Of a stretch of DNA of 64,000 bases, positions 42,191 to 51,799 are shown one piece after another. The translations under genes were made by a program, and so were the position numbers. Numbering within the stretch: position 1 is the stretch's first letter; the number at the start of each line of letters is the position of its first letter. The stretch is from Mytilus edulis (lineage: Eukaryota; Mollusca; Bivalvia; Mytilida; Mytilidae): contig NC_092354.1 in assembly GCF_963676685.1 (NCBI RefSeq), forward strand, positions 38,224,193 through 38,288,192, given 5' to 3'. The notes beneath the pieces were generated by a model, which was not told where the DNA came from, did not search any database, and saw only the letters and a list, made by a program, of their open reading frames with translations.

Positions 42191-44039
42191 AACTTTTTGT
42201 AAGAATGCTTGATCACAGTGATGTCTCTGTAAAACGTATGATATTGAAAAGGCCATGTATTAATCGCTTTATCATATACTTCCGACAATAGTTTTATGTA
42301 AGGCAAATAGATAAATGCAATAACTAAAACAGTCAAAAACTTTATAAAGAAGTTAAATTATGAATCAAATATACTATAATTGTTCAACAACAGCATCACT
42401 ACCTCCTTATATTATGGTAACATTTCCTATAGAGGCATTTTGAAACATTGAAATTTTGGAAGAGTTGTATGATCATTACTACTCCATGTTTGTTGTACTA
42501 TAAAATGATTCACAATTGTCAATGGCATTTGTTAGCAAGTACTAAACTACCCCACAAAAGTTCCCGTAAATGTTGACGTCGTCATAAAAAATATCTGACG
42601 TCACAATGGAAAAGTAAACAACCGATACCGGAAACACCGGAAGTAACTAGCACGAGAGGCACTATTATGGGTTTTGTGCACGAGATGCCCCTGATATGGG
42701 TTATCAGCCCGGGTGGGCAATTATGGCTTGTGTACTTCCGCTCATTACACATATGCAAAAGCTATCATATCAATGCTAAGTATATGATAAAAGATTGTAA
42801 GTCCATAAAGAATATTATGCAATTGTTTTGTCCTACACAAAAAAAACTATTTGAAAGAATGACGTGATCCCTTTAAGGTAGATCATAAGTAAATATTTTT
42901 TGAGACAGAATTTTCTTATACTTAGCCAGAATGAAGATTTTAATATGCTCTTTTCAAATATATAATAAAAAGGAGGGGTCAATGTGCTATTTTTCAAGCT
43001 ATGAGTCGTTGAAAATTGCCTAAATTTGGTTAGATTGTTCATGGGAAAACACATTTGTGTGCATAAAAAAAAATCTATGAGATAGAATTTTGAAAAAAAT
43101 TGTGAAAAGATAGGTTTTGTAATATGTTTTAAGAAAATAAAAAGAAAAAATGGTGTCACCGAATTTGTTTTCTTGCTACAAGTAAAAAGAAAAAAAATCC
43201 CTATCTGTCCAGTATAAATTTTTTACTAAAAGAGTTATCTTCCCTTAAATGGCTCGTTTGAAAAAAATGATTCTAAAAGCAAGAAAAATTATATTTGTTT
43301 AAATATTTTGGATTATACAATAAATTGCCAAGTTTTCTTTATATTATTAAACAGTATAACCATTAAATTGCAATTCTGTCTTCAAATTTGCAGATTTAGG
43401 CAAATAACTAGACCGATTTTTTACTGTGATTGTTCAATCCAAGATGGCGGTATACCATGAATCTACCTTAATAAGCTCAAACCAACGGATTTACTGTTAA
43501 TTCTATTTTCCTCGGTATGAATGTTCGTTTCTAGAGGAAAACTTGCATTTTCTTGGATATTTGATCTTGTTGTTTAGCTGAAGTCTGCAAACATTCTTAA
43601 AGAAAATTTGTTATTCTTTGGGCATTGGAATTTTTGCCTCCCAGATAACAACGAAATTCACGAAAATTGGTTTTCAACGAATACTAATTAAAGTTGTGTA
43701 TCAAGAATATCAGATTCCTTTCATAGCGCAAAACAAACGTTTATTCATCAATCCCATCTTGTAATTTGTTTTGGCTTCTTTTACTTTTTCGTCTTTCACG
43801 TCAGCTTATTATCGACTTTGTATGCATATCCAAACTAATGACACCAATAATATGATATTTATATAATGCTCTAGAAAAACTGATGTTATGAAAAGAAATA
43901 TAGATTATAGCTCCTTTTTGTGCTCTTGAACAATAATCTAAATGTAATTGGTGAACGAGTGGTCAAGCGCGTCGGTTATGGTCAAGGCAATTCAATATAG
44001 TTTAGTCATCAGAGGATTGCATGAGTGAGATGATTCCTC

Positions 44040-44320
44040 GATTTGAAGTTAATTTTTTTTATATGTTTGCGCGTCTTCCGATTGGCTGACGTTGTTTTGT
44101 TTATCAACTAATAGACATATTTCTGTCATGTGACCGTGACGCCATCAACGTATATTTTCATAGTTTACTCCGGTTTACAATTGAATTTAGAACTAAATTA
44201 TAAGAAATGACTGTTCTATGTTTTCTGTCGATTTTAATTAACATAAACAAATATGTGGTGCGCACACAAGAATGACACGCTATAGATAGAAAAAATGTTA
44301 CAGTCATTCCTTAAATAGCA
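44040..44320. mobile_element. Fold-back MITE, copy 3 (right arm)
   Basis: It is the reverse complement of 33960-34260: GATTGGCTGACGTTGTTTTG, GTGACCGTGACGCCATCAAC, AAATGACTGTTCTATG and GTTACAGTCATTCC. The central fold-back is shortened compared with the other copies. Confidence 0.6.
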
Positions 44321-44857
44321 GCCAATGTTAATTTTCGTGTTACATGCCAAGAAGGACAAAAGACCTTATCAACCGTGATTTATTTTGCTAGATCTCAGTT
44401 TGCAAAACTGAGTCTTCCAAATGCCTATGAGTCTCCTCGTGAGTTTTTTTAGTATGTGTTCACTTATGTGAATTATAGTATTTTTATAATAACCAGACAG
44501 CATAATTCATAAACATTTGATTATTTGATATTCCAGAACTTTATTTTTGTTAATTTGGTTATCTTGTTGAACAAAAATATTAATAATTATGTGATGATAT
44601 TAGCAAATCAGTTGTGTTTTTGTGATTACTTGGGCACCCCTAAGAACGGCCCTGCAAATATTCTTGTTAAGGCATAGTTATCAATATTTACAAGATCCGT
44701 TCGCATTAGAATGTCTCCAAGCAAACTATCAAATATCTATTATAAATTAGCAGAACAAGATGTCTAGGTTTTTTCTTTTTTCCCAACGAAACATATTGTC
44801 TGAGAGTAGCCCTTTTATAGAAGTCATTACGCTATATGCTTTAAAAGAAAAACTTAC

Positions 44858-44929
44858 AGATAAGTCAGTGACCAAAGCCAATCGAACGCACCCGTTTCTA
44901 TACTGGTAATTTTATTACTACTTAATTTT
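44858..44929 (-). CDS. LRR gene (right) exon 3: one LRR, open
   Basis: 72 nt, borders TTTTTCAG and GTAAGT, reads KLSSNKITSIETGAFDWLWS LTYL. Trp stands where the left copy has a stop. Confidence 0.65.
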
Positions 44930-45768
44930 CTGAAAAATATTAAAGATTATATTCATATGAGGTAAACATATATTCATATAATTTCTTGATATTGGATTTA
45001 TGTCTCAATATCAATATATAACTTTAAACAAGCTTTTAAATTATGCCTTCATAGATATACCATATATACAACTACTTTTACTAACGGAACATTTAATAAT
45101 CACGTTTTCACAACATCTTAGAGATAGAGAAAACTATATAAATAAAGGCAACAGTAGTATACCGTTGTTAAATAGTCATGAAACACCCGTGTTACAAATC
45201 AATACCGAGGGAAACACATGAGCTATAACCAAGATGGTGGATACAAGAATTATAGTAGAAGCTGATTACCCGTCTAGGGCATAGGAAATTCAAATGTTGT
45301 TTGCGGGTAGATGCTCGTGTTGCTCATATAAAAAAGAAGATGTGGTATGATTGCCAATGAGAAAACACTCTACAAGAGATAAAATGACACAGAAATTAAC
45401 AGCTATTGGTCAGTCTTAATGTATCTACGATGTCATTCGTCTCAACTCGACCAATTCCGTACCCTCATCTAACGATAGAAGGAGAGTAGCGGATTCTACC
45501 GAGGATTGCCGAATGTCTACTATTTGTGATGAAATGTTTTCAATACATTGTAGTAGAATAGAATTAGATAATTTTTTTCGGTAATTAAAAATATGACCGT
45601 CTTGCACATTTATATAAATATTATAATTATGGTGCAATAGTCAAGTTAAACGTTATGATTGGACATCAAATCTTCAAAAGTTATATAAAAAAAAATATAG
45701 TATTTAATATTTTAAAAAAATGGTTGAATAAATAATGATTTGAAATCTGTATTTATAAAGCTACTTAC

Positions 45769-45840
45769 AATATTTCGAGGGATGTCAATCCGAATAACGA
45801 AGTTGAATCTATTATTGTTATCGCATTTCTATCAAGGTAT
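45769..45840 (-). CDS. LRR gene (right) exon 2: one LRR
   Basis: 72 nt, borders GACCAG and GTAAGT, reads YLDRNAITIIDSTSLFGLTS LEIL. It fits the LRR consensus better than the left copy (YLDRN against SLIGN). Confidence 0.65.
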
Positions 45841-46204
45841 CTGGTCAAATAAAGTGCAGTTTATCAATGTATAAAAATCATAAAGACAGGTTTGGTCCAA
45901 TATAAATGCTACATACATATTTGTTAATAACTGAGTTAGTTTTTCAGTAACTTAATATTTATCACATATTTGTTACAAATACGTCGGGTTTTGCATATGT
46001 AATAACCTCAAAATTAATGGGGCAAAACAGAGGTTATTGGTTATTGTGGCCTGATTCCAAATGACGTGACGTCATTGCATCCTTAACGACACCTTTGGGA
46101 TAAAATGTTTATAATTTTACCTGTTATGTTTCATTACATTGTTATAATGACCCTTTTTTTCTTTTATGCAGAACTTAAATATGTGATAAAAAGATTGTAA
46201 CATA

Positions 46205-46310
46205 TTGGCCCAGGTATAATCCCTCGATCCATATCGGCCCTCGGCTAAAGCCTAGAGGCCGATATGGGAGTCTCGGGGTGATACCAGGGCCAGTATGGAA
46301 AAGGGCATGT
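46205..46310. repeat. Long hairpin (GGCCGATATGG family)
   Basis: GGCCCAGGTATAATCCCTCG and CCATATCGGCC pair with GGCCGATATGG and CGGGGTGATACCAGGGCC around an apical CTCGGCTAAAGCCTAGAG. The stem is nearly perfect over about 40 pairs. It lies directly before the TA microsatellite. Confidence 0.75.
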
Positions 46311-46318
46311 TATAATCT

Positions 46319-46320
<2 letters not shown>

Positions 46321-46366
<46 letters not shown>
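46321..46366. repeat. (TA)n microsatellite
   Basis: About 20 TA dinucleotides in a row, between the hairpin and the PLE 3' end. Confidence 0.95.
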
Positions 46367-46367
<1 letters not shown>

Positions 46368-46369
46368 AA

Positions 46370-47035
46370 AAAGTTAAGTAAAGTCCGTATGCTGGTAACA
46401 TATAAGAAAATTATTAAAAGATAATAACGGTTTCAATGCATCACTTTTTTTACTAGTACTTTCACTGCTTCCGCAGATCTTCAGGTAATGTGACTTGTAT
46501 ATAAATAAAACAATTGATTGACGTTAACAATAGTATGACGTTAACAAATACAAGGGAGACTACTAATGTCATTTTAAGACTTTAAAATGTTACGTTAAAA
46601 TTAGAATATCATTTATCATTTAATCCCGGGTTGAGAATGTTTATGAATAATTCTTCCTTCTTCCTCCGGAGAAAATCATTTTGACGATTGACCATATACA
46701 ATGGAAATATTTTAAATCGTCCATTAGAACAACGATGGAAATGGTCGTTTGCCCTGATGAGTGTTAAATCTTCATGGTTGGTTTGCTGTCTATGTAAAGT
46801 CATTCTAGTCCGCAGTTAATTTTTTGTCTCTCCAACATAGAATTCCTCACAATTTGAACATATGAGAGAATAGATGACGTTTGAACTTTTACAAGACATA
46901 TTTTGCCTCACAGTAAAATGCTTTCCATTTTTGAAATAAATTGAACTTTCTTCTATTAAATTTGGACAAGTCATACATCGTTTATCGGTACATTTTTTAC
47001 AATTGCCAATGGTATAAGCATTAACCATTTTTTAT
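46370..47035 (-). mobile_element. Penelope-like element 3' fragment with GIY-YIG endonuclease
   Basis: On the minus strand the frame reads a Cys-rich lead (GNCKKCTDKRCMTCPNLIEE), CKSSNVIYSLICSNCEEF, YVGETKN, then TAA (46819-46817), then LRTRMTLHRQQTNHEDL and PLYMVNRQNDFLRRKKEELF. This is the Penelope-type GIY-YIG nuclease with a linked Zn-binding Cys cluster. A single in-frame stop sits just after the YVGET motif. No RT frame is found upstream, so it is 5' truncated. The plus-strand text CTGCTTCCGCAGATCTTCAG at about 46468 is the PLE-like post-ORF tail. It is absent from the left arm. Confidence 0.8.
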
Positions 47036-47644
47036 GTTGAATTACTAATGAATATGTAAAAATCTTTTGAAATTAAATTATTGCAACCATTTTAGATTTC
47101 TGAATTCCATAACCTACCACAGACTATATCCTTTTTTTATTATTATAAAAAGTTCTTGACAGTTTACAAATTAGGGTGATTTCCGCTTCGAATTAAACCT
47201 GGGATTTTGTCAGAGGGAACTGTGCAATATACGTGATATAAAACCTTTGTTAAACGGTACTGATGGTTGTTTGGTTTCATTTAAGATAAAATAAAAATTT
47301 CACGGCTATGATCATACCGAAAAGAAGCCTCAAAGGACCCTTAATACATGAAGTAAAACCGTTCAAACAGGGAGGAAAACGAGATGCGAGAAACACGTAT
47401 TAACGATAACTACAAACAACAACAACTGAACAACAGGTTCAAGGACAGGTGCCATCAAATGAAGCAGGTTTAATTTTTCAGGCTTCATCATTGCCTTTAA
47501 CTTGCAATAATAGTGTAACATGACAACATAGAAAGACACACCATAAGATAATAATTGAAAAAGCTTAATCAACCAAAGGACATATTAACAAAAACGAGAA
47601 AACATTCACTCAATGAATACATTTGACTGTCCCTTTGGTATCTT

Positions 47645-48170
47645 TCGTCGCTCTTTTGAACACTTTTTAAACACTTAAGTGTCTACTTCAGTCGATTTAA
47701 TTAGTTTATGTGAAAGTTGTTTTACTGATTAGTCATGTAAGTCGCTTAAATTCAAGCGTCAATAATACACATCAATCAAATATGCCATAATATGCAAATT
47801 TTCAGATGTTTTTTGTCAAAAAAAGAATGGAAGGTGATCCGTGTTCAGTCTGAACCTTTGTATATATTATACATCATCATCAAATAAAACTGACATTGAA
47901 ATATAAATTTTAAACATAAATGAGGCCACATCCATTTAAGACAAAACTTGTCTAGAAATTAACGCAAATGCGAAAATTTTAAGATTGTAGCAATTGAGCA
48001 TGAATAAATGATGATAGTAACCGATGCATGTGCGTTGTATTGTAAACGAACAGCCCATGTCTATTTAACAGTAGTATTATGCGTTCCAATAAAAGCTTAA
48101 AGTTTACATTTTAAAAATTTCGCAAAACTGATATATTTTGGTGACAGGAAAGGCGTCTTACTAGTCAAGT
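47645..48170 (+). mobile_element. MITE of the AAAGGAGTAGGT family, copy 3
   Basis: GAACACTTTTTAAACACTTA, GTGTCTACTTCAGTCGATTT, GTAAACGAACAGCCCATG and GGCGTCTTACTAGTCAAG align with the copy at 17317-17733. Both terminal repeats are eroded. It has no counterpart in the left arm. Confidence 0.55.
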
Positions 48171-48619
48171 AAAACGCCATTACTATATTTGCATATCAAT
48201 TGTGTATACATATCTAGTGAAAATAACTGAAGAATAATGTTAATGCTCAATGAAGCTATATACGGTTTATTGGCTGAGTAAGCGTGACCTGCAATTTGCG
48301 TATCACATGTAATTTCCGACTGTATATCGGCTATAACACATACACAGAATCAAACAGCCGGAATGTACAAGTTATTGGGATATAATTTTCCTGTGAAATA
48401 TATGAATGGGTAGATATTTTTACATCAATCAATACGTATCTTTTTTTGCGGAGGAGGATTTCAAACGTCTGTACCCTAAATAGCTTGTTAAAACAGATAC
48501 AATATTACAAACAAGTGGGGACAACAACAACAACAGAATTACACAGTGAATAAAGTCTGAAAAGCCATGAATGACTAGATAGAGCTACAATAATGTAAAC
48601 TTTATCAAATGTACCAGGA

Positions 48620-48830
48620 TTATAATTTAGTACGCCAGACGTGCGTTTCGTCTACATAAGACTCATTAGTGACGCTCAGATCAAAATAGTTATAAAGCCA
48701 AACAAGTACAAAGTTAAAGAGCATTGAGGACCCAAAATTCCAAATAGTTGTTTCAAGTACGGCTAAGGTAATCTCTGGGATAAGAAAATCCTTAGTTTTT
48801 CGAAAAATTCAAAATTTTGTGACAGGAAAT
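48620..48830 (-). repeat. Mirrored hammerhead-bearing repeat, core mutated
   Basis: The minus strand carries GAGCGTCACTAATGAGTCTT, GTAGACGAAACGCACGTCTG and GGCGTAC (motif 48631-48677). The core CTGATGA has become CTAATGA, so the partner of the intact copy at 30685 should be inactive. Confidence 0.7.
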
Positions 48831-49019
48831 GTTTTAAAATCACCATAAAATTGATACATATGTAATCCTAAATTGAAAATGGAAAAGTTAAGAAGGTACA
48901 CTTATTCGCCATTTCTCCACAATGACATATATGCATATTTAGTTTAAGTCAACAAGTATGTGTGAGTCTAGCAACGTCTCTTCAACGTCATACGTGTATG
49001 GCTTTCTACATATTAAGAT

Positions 49020-49085
49020 CTGAGCATCAGCGATGTGTCGTATATATACGAGACGCGCGTCTAGCGAATCAAGTTATAAGCCTGG
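49020..49085 (+). ncRNA. Diverged hammerhead-like motif (right), mirrored at 30180-30250
   Basis: GAGCATCAGCGATGTGTCGT then ATACGAGACGCGCGTCTAGC keep the stem layout, but both core boxes are altered. The left partner reads GTATACGAAACGCGCGTCTA on the minus strand, with a damaged first box. Confidence 0.4.
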
Positions 49086-49357
49086 TACATGTTTTTAAGA
49101 TAGCTAACCAAAGCACACACGTTTTGGAAAATATATAGAATCATATAATGTCTCTCCCTTATACAAAGCTCTGACTCCATGCCCAGCTATGGCTGAACTT
49201 TTTGGTCCTTTTTTGTTTATTGCTCTTTTCTAATTATCTTTGGATTTTCAAATACTTTGGCCTCGATAATCACTGAAGAGACATGTAGAAATACGAATAT
49301 GGTAAAGGTGCAGACAAATTGGTACTATAAATATTATTACAATACAAAATTACTTAC

Positions 49358-49538
49358 AACGCTTTTGTGGTGTTAGGAATATTTCTCGGTATTTCTGTTA
49401 AACCGATTCCTCGACGGTCTACCTCTGTTCCTCCGTGATGACATATACACTGCGACAGTTCTGGTACAGTACAAATTTGAGCATATGTTTCTGGTAAAAA
49501 AAACTGACCATTGCAATAAGTATCCCAATATTCGCCAT
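49358..49538 (-). pseudogene. LRR gene (right) exon 1, frameshifted signal peptide
   Basis: The cap reads PETYAQICTVPELSQCICHH, then RRGIGLTEIPRNIPNTTKAL up to GTAAGT (phase 2, compatible with the next exon). The start MANIGILIAMVS is in another frame because of eight Ts where the left copy has TTGTTT. Confidence 0.65.
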
Positions 49539-50164
49539 AGTACAAACTTGTCTATGCTTGTCCTTGAAAAATAAGAAAACAGCACGTTATAAATATTTTG
49601 CGCATAAGCACTTTTCTGGAATTATCCTAACCAGGTTTGACGCAGTGTGAAACACTATGGTTTTCCGAGATATGCTTATCATGTTTTAACTTTTGTTATT
49701 GCAACTGTACAATCTAAATACACATTTAAATTTGATTGGATATGTTTGAATTTGACTGCAGTTTAAATCTAAATTTGTAACTCATAAGAATAGAAAGTTT
49801 AACATTTGGTAATAGTTCAAGGTAAAATTTGAATATCACGGCCCAGGTCATGTGAAAAATGTCCAGCGAATCTAGAGATTCCCTGAATTATTTCTTGAAC
49901 AAATATATGACAATACTTAAACATTTTTGCTAGGTTTGAAATCTTTTAAAATCAATTCCAAAAGGCCAGCGTCTCTTTCCACAAAAAAAACCTCGTAAAT
50001 TATACGTATCTCAGTATTACTTACGATAATTTAAAGGAAGTTCACTTGTCATGTTTTAGGATTTTTGTCAGATTTTTGGAATAGTTTTTATGAAAAGAGT
50101 TGCAGGTTTGTTAGAGTGGATATGTTTCTATTTAAATAATTGACGAAAGATCGGTTTGTTAGTG

Positions 50165-51000
50165 TAATCAATGCGCCGTTTCAGAATCTACTGCATCATG
50201 GGTAATATTTTCAAAATTGTGCATAAAAACGTCCTGATTGGTTAGAAATGTCATAAACAATGGAAATTTAACCAATGACGTGACGCTTTTTTCATTTTGG
50301 AGTCCGAAAAATGAAATTACCAATGATGCTTGAAATTCTCTCACGGCCATCTCCAAAAGTACATTACGAAGGCATTATATGTCTAACACACACATAATGT
50401 ATAATTTACTCACTACTTATGAAGCAGAGTTGGTGTAATTTAAAGATATGGCTGCATCAAATGAGTCGTGTTATACACTGGCTATCAACTAATCAAGACA
50501 AATGACTCTTACATAAGGTGTAATTATATGTCTTACAAACACATAATGTATAACTTACTCACTAATTATGAAGCAGATTGGGTGTAATGTATAGACATGA
50601 CTGCATCCAATGAGTCGTGTTATACACTGGCTATCAACCAATCAAACCCGGAGTCTTACATTAGGTGTAATTATATGTCTAACACACACATAATGTATAA
50701 TTTACTCACTAGTTATGTTTTATAGTTGGTGTAATATATAGATCTGGATGTCTAACACACACATAATGTATAATGTTGTCACTTGATATGAAGCAAAGTG
50801 GGTGTAATTTATAGATATGGCTGCATCAAATGAGTCGTGTTGTACACTTGTTATCAACCAATCAAAACCCAGGATTCTTACATAAGGTGTAATTATATGT
50901 CTAACACACCACACATAATGTTTAATTTTCTCACTAGTTATGTAACAAAGTGGATGTAATTTATAGTTATGGCTGCATCCAATGAGTCGTGTTATAAATG
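50165..51000 (+). repeat. 148-bp tandem repeat array next to MITE ends
   Basis: ACATAATGT recurs at 50392, 50541, 50688, 50761 and 50913, giving units of 149, 147, 73 (truncated) and 152 bases. Each unit contains GGCTGCATCAAATGAGTCGT, ATCAACCAATCAAAACC and CATAAGGTGTAATTATATGT. To the left (50165-50350) lies a MITE end (CGCCGTTTCAGAATCTACTG). The tandem units may have grown from inside such an element. Confidence 0.8.
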
Positions 51001-51100
51001 TATTAATATTCAATGTGATTGAACTAATATACACCTTTTTTACTCAAAAAGGTGTTAAAATTTTCCGATTCCATTATTATAAAAATACGATTTTTGCAAT

Positions 51101-51334
51101 TCGCCTTTACATAATCTAGAGGATCATGGGTTATTTCATTGTTCGTAACCCAAACTAAAAATGACGTCACGTCATTGGTTTAATTTCCATTGATTATGAC
51201 ATTTCTAACCAACCACAATGTTTTGGTGTATACTTTTAAAACTATTACCAAGTATACATTAGATGGATGGTGAGTTGTCTCATAGGCACTCTCACCACAT
51301 CTTCCTATATCTATTAGATTCTGAAACGGCGAAT
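51101..51334. mobile_element. MITE, TTCGCC...GGCGAA family
   Basis: The left end TTCGCCTTTACATAATCTAG is mirrored by TTAGATTCTGAAACGGCGAA. Subterminal GTTCGTAACCCAAAC and CCACAATGTTTTGGTGTATA match the element at 32009. A GTTGTCTCATAGGCACTC repeat is nested in it. Confidence 0.65.
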
Positions 51335-51469
51335 TATCGACGGATAATACGATGCATACACTGTAAAAATCACCAGCAGAAGTGTTACCATTTGGATGTT
51401 TTCGACTTTTTCAAAAAAATATATTTTCGTGTATTGTGACACGTAAATATATATAAAAAAGATGGTATT

Positions 51470-51590
51470 GTTGACATTGAGACAACTCTCCACAAGAGAC
51501 AAAAACGACACAGAAGTTAATAACTATAGGTCACCGTACGGCCTTCAACAATGAGCGAATTCCAACGTGCATAGTCAGCTATAAAATTTA
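51470..51590 (-). repeat. Dispersed mussel repeat fragment
   Basis: GACAACTCTCCACAAGAGAC, GGTCACCGTACGGCCTTCAA and CATAGTCAGCTATAAAA are the family words in reverse form. Confidence 0.55.
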
Positions 51591-51632
51591 CAATGCACAA
51601 TTACGACTATTAAAGTTATATTTCTATACAGT

Positions 51633-51726
51633 GGATGTGGTCGAGTGGTCTAGAGCACTTGACATAAGGCTAAGCGAAAGCGATGTAGTGTAAACACGGT
51701 GCGAATTCAAATCCAGTAAACGGACC
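51633..51726 (+). repeat. tRNA-like sequence, SINE head or tRNA pseudogene, copy 1
   Basis: TGGTCGAGTGGTCTAGAGC fits a Pol III A box of Leu/Ser-type tRNAs. GAATTCAAATCC is a weakened B box. Clean acceptor pairing and a CCA-type end are missing. The same sequence with its flank recurs at 59838. Confidence 0.5.
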
Positions 51727-51799
51727 AAAAAACTAACACACATTTGCAAAATTAGAATATGTGTGTTGCATTTTATATATAAAAGGTTATTTTATAATA

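Larger units (their letters stand above)
44858..49538 (-). pseudogene. Leucine-rich-repeat protein gene, right mirrored copy, damaged
   Basis: Three exons mirror the left copy: 49358-49538 (signal peptide and N-cap), 45769-45840 and 44858-44929 (LRRs). The LRR exons are intact here. In exon 1 the T run in the signal peptide has two extra bases compared with the left copy, so the ATG at 49536-49538 is out of frame with the LPETYAQ part, and no in-frame ATG precedes it. No C-cap exon was found on this strand. If the T run is a sequencing error, this copy could still be a 5' gene fragment. Confidence 0.6.
42795..49830 (-). repeat. Inner right arm of giant inverted duplication
   Basis: It pairs with 29460-34860. 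Private insertions in this arm are the PLE endonuclease fragment (46370-47035) with a hairpin and TA run, and a MITE copy at 47645-48170. The stretch 42890-44030 has no partner and no recognisable gene. Confidence 0.85.

Noticed and set aside
42833..43159. 108-codon minus-strand open frame
   Set aside because: Phe/Lys/Ile-rich translation of AT-rich DNA without recognisable domain or splice context.
43930..43985. tRNA-like word GAACGAGTGGTCAAGCGC
   Set aside because: Only an A-box-like stretch; no B box or acceptor pairing nearby.
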